Source: Vulcanimicrobiota bacterium
GTDB lineage: Bacteria > Vulcanimicrobiota > Vulcanimicrobiia > Vulcanimicrobiales > Vulcanimicrobiaceae
NCBI GenBank assembly: GCA_003155175.1
Contig: PMFP01000039.1
Coordinates: 69,386 to 99,903, forward strand
Length of the DNA stretch: 30,518 bases
Reading direction: 5' to 3'
Position numbers and translations under genes: made by a program. Under the pieces are notes generated by a model. The model had not been told where the DNA came from. It ran no database searches and saw only the letters and a program-made list of their open reading frames with translations. This document shows positions 23,710-30,518 of this stretch, piece after piece (within the stretch, counting starts at the first letter, position 1; every line of letters begins with the position of its first letter).

Positions 23710-24419
23710 CCGCTCTCGCTGGGAAGCCGGTGAGGTAACAAGACGGCCTCGGCGGTCGCTTTCGAGATCGGGACGAGCCATGCGAAGAGCGCCGTAGCGG
23801 CAACCCCGCCGAGCATCTGTGCGGCCACGAAGCCGGGAACGTCGGCCGGACGTATGCCGGCGAACGTATCCGTCAACGACCGCGCGATCGTCACGGCCGG
23901 ATTGGCGAACGACGTGGACGACGTAAACCAGTACGCGCCGACGATGTAACCCGCGACCGCAAACGGAACGAGCCCGTTCTTGAAGCGAACGCATCCCCAA
24001 ATCACGGCGAGCAAACCAAACGTCGCCACGAACTCTCCAAGCCAGAGCGGGCCGCCCGCGCGAACGCGATGCGACGGAAAGAACGCCGGGAGTCCGAACA
24101 TCACGTTTGCGACGGCCGTTCCCGCGATCGCGCCGGCAATCTGCGCGGCGACGTACGGCGGAACGTCGCGCCAGCGCATGCCGCCCTGGAGCGCGTCGCA
24201 GACCGTCACCGCGGGATTGAAGTGCGCGCCCGAAATGGGGCCGAACGCCGCGATCAGACAGAACAGCACGCCGCCCGTCGCAATCGAATTTGCCAAGAGG
24301 GCGATCGCGACGTTCCCCGAGGCGAGGCGCGTGCCCATGATGCCGGATCCGACGACGGCGGCAAGCAGAATCGCCGTGCCGACCGCCTCCGCGACGCAGC
24401 GCTTGCTTAGCGGTGACAA
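23706..24419 (-). CDS. aqpS: MIP-family channel (aquaglyceroporin), likely arsenite channel
   Basis: 237 residues with six helices and the two pore motifs GAHFNPAVT and SFANPAVT. It starts at TTG 24419, overlapping arsC by 13 bp, in the order arsR-arsI-arsC-aqp. In Sinorhizobium meliloti an aquaglyceroporin (AqpS) replaces ArsB and lets arsenite made by ArsC flow out; the same logic fits here since no arsB or acr3 is visible. No other in-frame start gives a complete first helix. The gene symbol is by context, so orthology is not proven. Confidence 0.88.
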   Translation of the reverse strand: MSPLSKRCVAEAVGTAILLAAVVGSGIMGTRLASGNVAIALLANSIATGGVLFCLIAAFGPISGAHFNPAVTVCDALQGGMRWRDVPPYVAAQIAGAIAGTAVANVMFGLPAFFPSHRVRAGGPLWLGEFVATFGLLAVIWGCVRFKNGLVPFAVAGYIVGAYWFTSSTSFANPAVTIARSLTDTFAGIRPADVPGFVAAQMLGGVAATALFAWLVPISKATAEAVLLPHRLPSESG

Positions 24420-24832
24420 TATTCCGCGCAGAACGCGTCGACGCGGTCCTTGATGGCCTGCCGTATCGGCCGGATCGCTTCGAGCCGCTCCTCAAAGGTG
24501 CCGGAAAGCGCGGCCGGATCGGGGACGTCCCAGTGGAGGCGCGTGACCATCCCGGGAAATATCGGGCATGCCTGGGCGGCGGCCTCATCGCACACGGTAA
24601 CGACGTGCGAGAACAGCCTGCCCGACTTGTACACGTCGAAAACGCCTTGCGTCGCGTGTCCCGAGATGTCGATCCCGGCTTCGCGCATGGTGGCGACCGC
24701 GAGGGGGTTCAACACGCCCGGCGTCAGGCCCGCGCTTTCCACGTCCACGCGATCGCCGCACGCTGCTTTCAGGAACGCTTCGGCCATCTGGCTGCGGGCC
24801 GAGTTTTGAACGCAGATAAAGAGAACGCGCAT
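24407..24832 (-). CDS. arsC: arsenate reductase, thioredoxin-coupled (LMW-PTP fold)
   Basis: 141 residues. The P-loop is C7-VQNSA-R13-S (C-x5-R-S), and the two resolving cysteines C81 (VTVCDE) and C89 (QACPIF) are at the spacing of the thioredoxin-type ArsC of Bacillus/S. aureus pI258. WDVPDPA is the general-acid loop. It reduces arsenate to arsenite in the cytosol. It lies 2 bp after arsI and overlaps the aquaporin gene. Confidence 0.95.
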   Translation of the reverse strand: MRVLFICVQNSARSQMAEAFLKAACGDRVDVESAGLTPGVLNPLAVATMREAGIDISGHATQGVFDVYKSGRLFSHVVTVCDEAAAQACPIFPGMVTRLHWDVPDPAALSGTFEERLEAIRPIRQAIKDRVDAFCAEYCHR

Positions 24833-24834
24833 CG

Positions 24835-25257
24835 TCAGGCGGCGCATCCGCAAGGTTCGGCGCAGCAACCTTCCGCGGTATCGTTTTGCGCCGGGCTTTC
24901 TTCGAGCACGGCGTAGACTTCCCAGCGGCGTCCTTGGGGATCCGAGGTCCACACTTTCGTCTGTTTCGCGTAACAGCACGTGTGGTTGCGCTCGATCGAT
25001 GTCGCCAAGCCCCGCTCGCTCAATCGGAGGATCGCGCGTTCGACGTCCTCGGGAGACGTCGCGCAGATGCCGAAATGCGCGTCGCCGGCGGGGCCGACGC
25101 GATCGGTCAGCGCGAGCGCGAGTTCGATTCCGGGATCCTCGGCGACGAACAGCGCGTAATCGGGCAGCACCTTCGTGGGCTCGCGATCGAGGAGCGCGGA
25201 GTAAAACGCGACGCTTGCGGCGAGGTCGGACGTTGCGAGGCTGAGATGAACTTTCAT
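24835..25257 (-). CDS. arsI: ArsI/CadI-family vicinal oxygen chelate protein
   Basis: 140 residues, a VOC-fold protein. Metal ligands H4 (KVHLS), H61 (AHFG) and E113 (RWEVY) are present. The trivalent arsenic-binding pair C94-C95 occurs in NHTCCYAKQTKVWTSDPQG, and a Cys-rich tail (GCCAEPCGC) closes the protein. ArsI is the Fe2+-dependent C-As lyase that demethylates organoarsenicals such as MAs(III). CadI-type relatives only bind cadmium, but the CC pair plus ars neighbours favour ArsI. The ATGA overlap with arsR places it second in the operon. Confidence 0.9.
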   Translation of the reverse strand: MKVHLSLATSDLAASVAFYSALLDREPTKVLPDYALFVAEDPGIELALALTDRVGPAGDAHFGICATSPEDVERAILRLSERGLATSIERNHTCCYAKQTKVWTSDPQGRRWEVYAVLEESPAQNDTAEGCCAEPCGCAA

Positions 25258-25586
25258 GCGAGCACCTTTTGCGCAAAGACGGCCCGCGTCGCGGATTCGA
25301 CGCGCTCGTGGGCGCCGGGGGCCAAGCGATAGTAGACCCACGTGCCGCGTCGCTCGCAGGTGACGAGTCCGGCTTCGCGCAGGATGCGAAGGTGGTGCGA
25401 GACGGTCGGCTGATTGAGCGGAAGCGCGCCGGTGAAGTCGCAGACGCAAACGTCTTCGATAGCGCTCGCTAGGGTCGCCAGAATGCGCATCCTGTTCTCG
25501 TCGGCGATCGCTTTGAACAGCGACGCCTCCTCGTGAAATCGGTCGGATGCGACCTCGGCAGGCGGGCAGCATCGTTGCATCGACAT
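25254..25586 (-). CDS. arsR: ArsR-family metalloregulator
   Basis: 110 residues with a winged helix (LPLNQPTVSHHLRILREAGLVTCERRGTWVYYRL). The metal site is CVCDF in the helix before the recognition helix, the classical alpha3 As(III) site (ELCVCDL type), and an additional Cys pair occurs at C6-C7. It represses its own operon until As(III)/Sb(III) binds. The -10 box ends 6 nt before ATG 25586 and no SD exists, so the mRNA is probably leaderless. ATG 25580 is a second possible start. Confidence 0.95.
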   Translation of the reverse strand: MSMQRCCPPAEVASDRFHEEASLFKAIADENRMRILATLASAIEDVCVCDFTGALPLNQPTVSHHLRILREAGLVTCERRGTWVYYRLAPGAHERVESATRAVFAQKVLA

Positions 25587-25592
25587 CCATCG

Positions 25593-25622
25593 ATACTATC
25601 GCCTGGATTGACTTTTGTCAAT
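25593..25622 (-). promoter_or_regulatory. ars operon promoter with ArsR operator
   Basis: On the minus strand TTGACA (25621-25616), a 17-nt spacer and TAGTAT (25598-25593) form a near-consensus sigma-70 promoter. The -35 box lies inside the perfect dyad ATTGAC-AAAA-GTCAAT (25622-25607), a typical ArsR operator position. Repressor bound here would block RNA polymerase. The predicted start falls at the arsR ATG. Confidence 0.85.
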
Positions 25623-25678
25623 ATGCGAGCGAACTCGGCTTCGCGCAAACCGAACGGCACGATTAAGGAGAGGCATCT

Positions 25679-25711
25679 GTGGAAGCCCGGGTAACGCTAG
25701 GTTGGCAATAG
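25679..25711 (+). other. 10-codon leader ORF before DUF2214 gene
   Basis: AAGGAGAGG (25665-25673) sits about 6 nt before a GTG that opens a 10-residue frame (MEARVTLGWQ), ending in TAG directly next to and in frame with the ATG at 25712. This strong SD serves the mini-ORF rather than the main start, so reinitiation or stop read-through may set expression. It could equally be a chance or an altered former start. Confidence 0.35.
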
Positions 25712-26155
25712 ATGTTAGACCTATCGCTCGCGGTCGGCCACTATCTCCTGATCTTCTTACTCTGCGGAGTGCTCGCCGCCGAGCTCGTCCTCGTTCGACC
25801 GAGCTTGGACGCATCGACCGTTTTAAGAATCACGCGAATCGATCTCTGGTATGGAATCCTCGCCGGTCTGCTCGTCGTCGTCGGATTCTGCCGGGCGATC
25901 TTCGCGGCCAAGGGCTGGGACTATTACGAGCACAACGCGTTCTTCTGGGCGAAGATGGCAACGTTCGGTTGCATCGCGGTGCTATCCATACCACCTACGC
26001 TGCGGTACATACGCTGGCGGCGCACGGGCGCGGACCCGAGCAATTCCGAGATCGCGACGGTCCGGCGCTTCCTTTGGGTGGAAGTCGCTCTGTTTGCGTT
26101 GTTACCGGTTTTCGCAGCGGCGATGGCTCGAGGCTTCGGGGAAATCGCGCACTAG
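25712..26155 (+). CDS. DUF2214 four-helix membrane protein
   Basis: 147 residues with four hydrophobic helices. The family features are an early H (AVGHYLLIFLL), LRITRIDLWYGILAGL, CRAIFAAKGWDYYEHNAFFWAKMATFG and SIPPTLRYIRW. DUF2214 proteins are integral membrane proteins related to CopD-like or cytochrome-like bundles; function is unknown. The start lies beside the stop of a 10-codon mini-ORF. It is oriented away from the ars operon. Confidence 0.85.
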   Translation: MLDLSLAVGHYLLIFLLCGVLAAELVLVRPSLDASTVLRITRIDLWYGILAGLLVVVGFCRAIFAAKGWDYYEHNAFFWAKMATFGCIAVLSIPPTLRYIRWRRTGADPSNSEIATVRRFLWVEVALFALLPVFAAAMARGFGEIAH

Positions 26156-26169
26156 CGCGCGTGCCGGAT

Positions 26170-26328
26170 TCAGGCGCCGGCGCGTCTTCCGGTCAGGAGA
26201 TTCACCACGATCAGGACGAGCGCGACGACCAACAGCAGATGGATCAGGCCACCCCCGAAATGGAGCGCGAAGCCTAGCAGCCACAGCACGAAAAGAATGC
26301 TGATGATGCCCCACAAGAGATTACCCAT
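26170..26328 (-). CDS. DUF5670 / lmo0937-family small membrane protein
   Basis: 52 residues: MGNLLWGIISILFVLWLLGF, a short GG turn, then a second helix (LIHLLLVVALVLIVVNLL) and a basic end GRRAGA. This two-helix hairpin matches the lmo0937/DUF5670 family, common stress-linked membrane mini-proteins without known function. AAGGA is placed about 9 nt before the ATG. It converges with the DUF2214 gene 14 bp away. Confidence 0.82.
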   Translation of the reverse strand: MGNLLWGIISILFVLWLLGFALHFGGGLIHLLLVVALVLIVVNLLTGRRAGA

Positions 26329-26575
26329 GACCTTATTCCTTCTGCAGCGACTCCGACGAGCCGCCACTCCCCCAGCATACGGCTATGGGGTACGACTCCG
26401 GCATAGCGAAAAGCCCGGTTCTCGTCCACGAAGGGCGCGCTTGTCGGACTCGTTTTCGCCCATGAGACGCTTGTGGTAGCCTTTTTGCCGCGATCGTGCG
26501 ATAATCGGTTAACCCCTGCGCGATCTTTCGTATGCGATCGAGCCGCGCATACTTTAAGAAGGATCCGTCATTTCC
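26329..26575. other. 247-bp divergent intergenic region
   Basis: This lies between the DUF5670 gene and the DEAD-box helicase gene. I find no coding frame with an SD and no tRNA. A GATAAT (26500-26505) could be a -10 box for the helicase but has no good -35 partner. It probably holds the 5' leader of the helicase mRNA, as such genes often have long leaders. Confidence 0.4.
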
Positions 26576-27757
26576 ATGTCTTTTGATTCCCTCGGCTTAA
26601 AGCCGGAGCTTCTGCGCGCCGTCCGCGACCTGAAGTTCACCGAGCCCACTCCCATCCAAACGATGGCGATTCCGCCCGCCCTCGAGGGCCGCGACATCCT
26701 CGCCAGCGCGGAGACGGGGAGCGGCAAGTCCGCGGCGTTCGGCCTTCCGATGCTCAGCGCGCTCATGGATCTGCCTCGCGGCAAGACGCGGGCGCTAGTC
26801 CTGGCGCCGACGCGCGAACTCGCCGAACAAATCGCGATGCACCTCACCGAACTGGCAAAGTATTCGGGCGTTCGCGTTGCGGCCGTCTACGGCGGCGTGG
26901 GCTTCGGCCCGCAAGTCACCGCGCTCAAGAACGGCACCGACATCATCGTCGCCACGCCCGGCCGGCTGCTCGACCACATCGAACGCGGAACGGCCCGCCT
27001 CCGCGATATCGAGATTCTCGTGCTCGACGAAGCCGACCGCATGCTCGACATGGGATTTCTTCCGGCCGTGCGACGGCTGCTCAAATCCATTCCTTCGCAG
27101 CGCCAGACGTTGTTCTTCTCGGCAACGCTTCCGCCCGCGATCTCGGCTCTCGTGCGCGAGATGCTGCACGATCCCGCGAAGGTCGAGCTCGCTCCCACGG
27201 CATCGCCGGTCGAAGGCCTGACGCAAACGCTCTACAGCGTGCCGCAGGAGAAGAAGACGGATCTACTGCTCGAACTCCTCAAGGACAACGCGATCTACAG
27301 CGCGATCGCGTTCACGCGCACGAAATCGCGCGCCAACCGATTGGCCCGAGTGCTCGAGAAGAACCGCATTCCCTCAGACTTGATCCACGGCGATCGTTCG
27401 CAAGCGCAGCGCACGCGCGCGCTCGAGAACTTCAAGCGCGGTAAGTACCGCGTGCTCGTCGCCACCGACATCGCGGCGCGTGGCATCGACATTGCCGACC
27501 TCGGACACGTCGTGAATTTCGACGTCCCGTACGCCGCCGAGGACTACATGCATCGGATCGGCCGCACGGCGCGCGCCAAAGCGACGGGCGATGCGATCAC
27601 GTTCGTGTCCTCGGAAGAAGAGCCGTTGATCCGGCAGATCGAGTACGCCTTGGGCAGCCGCATCAAGCGTTCGGTGAATCCGCTGTTTCCCGAAGCCAGC
27701 ATCGAGCCGCCGAAGCCGCGTCTCGTCTACAGCTCGCGTCCGCGCCGCCGGCGCTAG
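26576..27757 (+). CDS. DEAD-box ATP-dependent RNA helicase (RhlE-like)
   Basis: 393 residues, the two-RecA-domain core with little tail. Motifs in order: Q motif (PTPIQTMAIPPAL), I (AETGSGKS, where most have AQTGSGKT), Ia (PTRELA), Ib (TPGRLLD), II (DEAD), III (SAT), IV (IAFTRTKSRA), V (ATDIAARGID) and VI (HRIGRTAR). The short basic end RPRRRR may bind RNA. It unwinds or remodels RNA, for example in ribosome assembly or cold adaptation. AAGAAGGAT lies about 12 nt before ATG. Confidence 0.96.
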   Translation: MSFDSLGLKPELLRAVRDLKFTEPTPIQTMAIPPALEGRDILASAETGSGKSAAFGLPMLSALMDLPRGKTRALVLAPTRELAEQIAMHLTELAKYSGVRVAAVYGGVGFGPQVTALKNGTDIIVATPGRLLDHIERGTARLRDIEILVLDEADRMLDMGFLPAVRRLLKSIPSQRQTLFFSATLPPAISALVREMLHDPAKVELAPTASPVEGLTQTLYSVPQEKKTDLLLELLKDNAIYSAIAFTRTKSRANRLARVLEKNRIPSDLIHGDRSQAQRTRALENFKRGKYRVLVATDIAARGIDIADLGHVVNFDVPYAAEDYMHRIGRTARAKATGDAITFVSSEEEPLIRQIEYALGSRIKRSVNPLFPEASIEPPKPRLVYSSRPRRRR

Positions 27758-27776
27758 CGAATCGTCGCGGCTCGCG

Positions 27777-28301
27777 TCACAGCGAGCCGCATTCGTCTTC
27801 TTCCGCGGCCGCGACGCACGGCGATACGTCCGAACGTCCCGCGCACTCTTCCTCGAAACCGCCGTGCTCGGCGACGAATCGCAAGAGCGTGACGAATCGC
27901 GCCCGGTCCTCGGGCGTAAGGCCGGCCATGAGACGGGCGTCGACGTCCGCCAGCGCGCGGTCGGCCTCGGCCAAACGCTCGCGCCCAACGTCCGATATCT
28001 CGACGATGTGGCGCCTTCGATCCTCCGGATCCCGGCGCCGGTGGACGAGGCCGTCGGACTCGAGATCGTTGAGCAGGCCGACCAACTGTGCCGCATCCAC
28101 GTCAACCGCCTCGCCCAAGCTCTGCTGGGGCAGGGGCGCGTTGCGCAGTTCGATCAGGGTGGCGAGGTGGCGCGGCTTAAGCCCAATGGGCTTCAGTGCA
28201 GCGGTGAACTGCCGGACCGACCACCGGCCGAGCCGGGTTAAGAGCGAAGCGGCCGGGGTACAGGATTGAGGCTGGGCTGGAAGCGGGGGTGCACCGTGCA
28301 T
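27777..28301 (-). CDS. MarR-family transcriptional regulator
   Basis: 174 residues. The winged helix is LIELRNAPLPQQSLGEAVDVDAAQLVGLLNDLESDGLVHRRRDPEDRRRHIVEI, with the typical DPEDRR wing. The C-terminal tail is unusual: acidic with three spaced cysteines (EEECAGRSDVSPC...EDECGSL), which might sense oxidants or metals. The divergent neighbour is yceI, and the 111-bp shared region is AT-rich with a dyad. The -10 TATACT ends 6 nt before the ATG, so the transcript looks leaderless. Confidence 0.92.
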   Translation of the reverse strand: MHGAPPLPAQPQSCTPAASLLTRLGRWSVRQFTAALKPIGLKPRHLATLIELRNAPLPQQSLGEAVDVDAAQLVGLLNDLESDGLVHRRRDPEDRRRHIVEISDVGRERLAEADRALADVDARLMAGLTPEDRARFVTLLRFVAEHGGFEEECAGRSDVSPCVAAAEEDECGSL

Positions 28302-28307
28302 GGACTC

Positions 28308-28313
28308 AGTATA
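28308..28313 (-). promoter_or_regulatory. putative -10 of marR (leaderless)
   Basis: TATACT on the minus strand ends 6 nt before the marR ATG at 28301, placing the predicted transcript start at or next to the initiation codon. No convincing -35 is present, and there is no SD. Confidence 0.5.
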
Positions 28314-28322
28314 TCACACGGA

Positions 28323-28358
28323 CTTAATTATTGACATATCGAAATTATTAACTATAAT
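28323..28358 (+). promoter_or_regulatory. yceI promoter and probable MarR operator
   Basis: TTGACA (28331-28336), 16 nt, then TATAAT (28353-28358) is a fully consensus sigma-70 promoter, rare in so GC-rich a genome. An imperfect dyad TTAATTATT...AAATTATTAA spans the -35 box and spacer, where a MarR repressor could block polymerase. Confidence 0.85.
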
Positions 28359-28412
28359 AAATCATATGCCACCGCCCGACCGCACCCCCAACCCATTTTC
28401 AAGGAGCACGAG

Positions 28413-28955
28413 ATGACTGCCAGCACCGCCACCCGGACGTTTAAAATCGACGGGTCCCACACGAGCATCGGCTTTTCGATTCGCCACCTCATGATTTCGA
28501 AAGTCCGCGGTTCGTTTGCCGCCGTCAGCGGAACGATCGAACTGCCGGAGACCGGCGTGATCCCCGTCTCGGTCAAAGCCGAAATCGAAGCCGGCTCGAT
28601 CGACACGCGCGAAGCACAACGCGACGCGCATTTGAAGTCGCCCGATTTCTTCGAAGTGGAGAAATACCCCAAACTCCGTTTCGAGAGCACGAAGATCGAG
28701 GCGACCGGGGACAAGACCTTCCGCATGACCGGCGATCTCGAAATTCGCGGCACCAAGCGTAGCGTGTCGTTCGACGCCGAAGCCTCGGACCGCGGCGCGG
28801 ATCCGTTCGGCGGCGGCGAGCGCGTCGCGTACGAAGCCAAGACGAAGATCAAGCGCAGCGACTTCGGCCTGACGTGGAACTCCGCGCTGGAAGCCGGCGG
28901 CGTCGCGGTCGGCGACGACGTCGAGATCACGCTCGACCTCGAAGCCGTCGGCTAG
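28413..28955 (+). CDS. yceI: YceI-family lipocalin-like protein
   Basis: 180 residues, complete YceI fold: FKIDGSHTSIGFSIRHLMISKVRGSF, SIDTREAQRDAHLKSPDFFEVEKYPKLRFES, LEIRGTKRSVSFD and the closing FGLTWNSALEAGGVAVGDDVEITLDLEAV. The family binds polyisoprenoids such as ubiquinone precursors in a beta-barrel pocket. No signal peptide is present, so this one is cytosolic, unlike periplasmic E. coli YceI. AAGGAG sits 6 nt before ATG. It is divergent from marR with a strong promoter and has its own terminator. Confidence 0.95.
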   Translation: MTASTATRTFKIDGSHTSIGFSIRHLMISKVRGSFAAVSGTIELPETGVIPVSVKAEIEAGSIDTREAQRDAHLKSPDFFEVEKYPKLRFESTKIEATGDKTFRMTGDLEIRGTKRSVSFDAEASDRGADPFGGGERVAYEAKTKIKRSDFGLTWNSALEAGGVAVGDDVEITLDLEAVG

Positions 28956-28975
28956 CGGGCGGACGTTCGCAAGAG

Positions 28976-29012
28976 AAAAGCACCGCCGGGGCCCGGGGTG
29001 CTTTCTTGTTTT
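28976..29012 (+). terminator. intrinsic terminator after yceI
   Basis: The stem AAAGCACC (28977-28984) pairs with GGTGCTTT (28997-29004) around a GC-rich loop, followed by the T-rich run CTTGTTTT. It lies 21 bp after the yceI stop. Confidence 0.85.
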
Positions 29013-29050
29013 CGCGGGTCTTGCGCGCGGAAACGCGGAAGAGTCCTCGA

Positions 29051-29950
29051 ATGAATCGCGGTACCGCGCTTCGTTATCTCGGCGGTGTTTTGTCGTTGCC
29101 TTTGGTCTCGTGCGAGGGACAGAATTGCTCTCCCGTGCCCGCTTCGGCCGGGTCGGCGGCCACGCCGACCGCGTTCGGTAGCCAGATCTACATGGTCGAC
29201 GATGTGGAGAAGGCCGTTGCGGCCATCGCCGGCTGCGGCGGTACGCTTCTCCGGATCGGAGTGGGCCTGGGTTTGGATTTCTCCGACGCGGTGTTCGCCG
29301 CCGCCGCAAGGCACGGCATACGCGTCGTCGCGATCTCTCCGGTCATGCCGCAACCAATCGACCCGGAGGCCTATGCGGCAACGTGCGTGACGCTCCAGAT
29401 ACGTTACGCAAAATACGATCCGATTTGGGAGATATGGAACGAGCCCGACCTTTCGCAGTCGTGGGGCGCGGCTGCCGACGTCAACGACTACGCGAAAGTC
29501 GCGCTGCCCACGGCGACCGCGCTGCGGGCTGCGGGAGCGCGCGACATCTGGTCCGGTGGAACGAGCGGCCTTGATCTTTCGTGGATCGCCGAGCTCAAGA
29601 ACCTCGGTGCGTACCGCGTGATGAACGGGTGCGCGGTTCACAGCTACGCCGTCCCCTGCGCCGCTTACGGACAGTACGTGCAACTGCGCGGCATCGTTCC
29701 GGACGGCGTCGGCATTCACACGACCGAGACGTGCGTGCCCACCGATCAGGACCAAGTCGGATTCATCGAGCAGATGTGGTACGTCCATCGTATCCTGGGG
29801 CTTTCGACGATGATCTGGTGCGAGTTGCGCGACGGATCGGCCGGTCACAGCGGCGCATATACCTACGACTACGGCCTGCTCTACGCCGACTACGCTCCCA
29901 AGCCGTCGTACAATGCGATCAAGCGCCTGATTCTGCCCGGGACGCCGTAG
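29051..29950 (+). CDS. glycoside hydrolase-like (TIM-barrel) lipoprotein
   Basis: 299 residues. An N-terminal hydrophobic stretch ends in a lipobox (PLVSC, Cys21), so the protein is membrane-anchored or periplasmic. The clan GH-A signature WEIWNEPD holds the acid/base E131, and E226 in HTTETC is a good candidate nucleophile on a later strand. Other features are LLRIGVGLGLDFSDAVF near the first strands and STMIWCELRDGS toward the end. It resembles GH5/GH39-type hydrolases acting on glycans; the substrate is unknown. GGAAGAG lies about 6 nt before the ATG. Confidence 0.8.
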   Translation: MNRGTALRYLGGVLSLPLVSCEGQNCSPVPASAGSAATPTAFGSQIYMVDDVEKAVAAIAGCGGTLLRIGVGLGLDFSDAVFAAAARHGIRVVAISPVMPQPIDPEAYAATCVTLQIRYAKYDPIWEIWNEPDLSQSWGAAADVNDYAKVALPTATALRAAGARDIWSGGTSGLDLSWIAELKNLGAYRVMNGCAVHSYAVPCAAYGQYVQLRGIVPDGVGIHTTETCVPTDQDQVGFIEQMWYVHRILGLSTMIWCELRDGSAGHSGAYTYDYGLLYADYAPKPSYNAIKRLILPGTP

Positions 29951-29966
29951 CGGGGGACCCTACGCA

Positions 29967-30518
29967 CTAGGTCGCCGCGTTGCGCCGCGCCTCTTGCAAT
30001 CGCGCGTCGAGCATCATCACCTGCGTCTCCAGTTCCTTCGCGTGCCGGCGGAGCGCGTCGGCCTCGAGTTGATCGTACGCGATCGCGCCCTCCTTGGTGA
30101 AGTCGACGAGCAGATGCAATTCCTCGGGATCGAGCTGTTCGCCGTGCGGCTTCACGCTGCACAGCAAGAAGCCCGTGAGGACGTTCGCAGCACGCAGCGG
30201 TATCGAGAGGACCGGCGCCGCAAGACCCGTGGGAACGTCCTCGCGGCTCCACGGAATCTCGGTGAGGTGCAGCACGCCTTCCGTCGCCAAATGGGTCGTC
30301 ACCAAGCGGTCGTCCCGATCCAGCGTCGCGCACTCTGCCGGCTGCCAACCCGAGCTCGTAACGCGTCCGTACGATTCTCCGTCCTTGCGGAACAGGGCGA
30401 CCGTCGAGACGCCTAGGGCTTCGTGCGGCTCGCGAACCATCGTCTCGTCGATGGTCGCCGGCGAGGTCATGAACTTGAAGGTCTTGCACGCAAGCGTCAT
30501 GCGATCGATCGCGAGCTG
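29967..30518 (-). CDS. GAF-domain protein, 5' end beyond window
   Basis: The frame is open to the window edge, so the gene probably begins outside; ATG 30500 is a possible but unproven internal start. The visible ~183 residues hold a GAF-like domain (VSTVALFRKDGESYGRVTSSGW, AAPVLSIPLRAANVLTGFLLCSVK, EELHLLVDFTKEGAIAYDQLEAD) and end in a coiled-coil tail (LRRHAKELETQVMMLDARLQEA). The upstream QLAIDRMTL resembles the exit helix of a preceding sensor domain. There is no output domain in this part, so its role is not clear. Confidence 0.7.
   Translation of the reverse strand, partial: QLAIDRMTLACKTFKFMTSPATIDETMVREPHEALGVSTVALFRKDGESYGRVTSSGWQPAECATLDRDDRLVTTHLATEGVLHLTEIPWSREDVPTGLAAPVLSIPLRAANVLTGFLLCSVKPHGEQLDPEELHLLVDFTKEGAIAYDQLEADALRRHAKELETQVMMLDARLQEARRNAAT

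Noticed and set aside
26700..26740. AETGSGKS instead of AQTGSGKT in the helicase as a sign of inactivity
   Set aside because: Ser can replace Thr in a Walker A motif and all other motifs are intact.

Overview
The window is about 30.5 kb of high-G+C, very gene-dense bacterial chromosome. The organism is a diderm: there are lipoproteins, signal peptides, a probable outer-membrane barrel protein and a complex I subunit. The mix of genes and the scarcity of good Shine-Dalgarno (SD) sites suggest an uncultured lineage such as Eremiobacterota/WPS-2, but that placement is an inference. I see no insertion sequence, phage, CRISPR array or rRNA, so it looks like ordinary core/accessory chromosome. Convergent genes often abut or overlap, and many same-strand neighbours share GTGA, ATGA or TTGA start/stop overlaps.

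Left part (1-11.1 kb): the 3' end of nuoN, a secreted TPR protein, small envelope proteins (one Cys-rich, one Met-rich), a ferritin-like diiron protein coupled to RidA, an aromatic amino acid decarboxylase coupled to a soluble histidine kinase, a glutamine synthetase-like enzyme overlapped by its PucR-type regulator, and a PAS-GAF-GGDEF diguanylate cyclase.

Centre (11-18 kb, minus strand): the most notable locus is a magnesium operon. An M-box (Mg2+) riboswitch with two tandem intrinsic terminators precedes a soluble PRC-MgtE_N-CBS protein. That gene overlaps by 4 bp an Nramp-family transporter whose metal site is altered in the way expected of Nramp-related Mg2+ transporters. Just upstream lies a five-gene run: Mpo1-like protein, chagasin-type protease inhibitor, tryptophan 2,3-dioxygenase, kynureninase-like enzyme and MATE exporter.

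Right part (18-30.5 kb): lipoproteins; an alkyltransferase-like protein with Ala in place of the catalytic Cys; an envelope protein that seems to lack a normal start codon; a phage-holin-like membrane protein; tRNA-Ser(UGA); a DUF4239 protein; an arsenic operon (arsR-arsI-arsC-aquaporin) with a clear promoter/operator; a DUF2214 protein; a DEAD-box helicase; a divergent marR/yceI pair with an AT-rich promoter; a glycoside-hydrolase-like lipoprotein; and a truncated GAF protein at the edge. Both arsR and marR have a -10 box exactly 6 nt before their ATG, so both mRNAs are probably leaderless.
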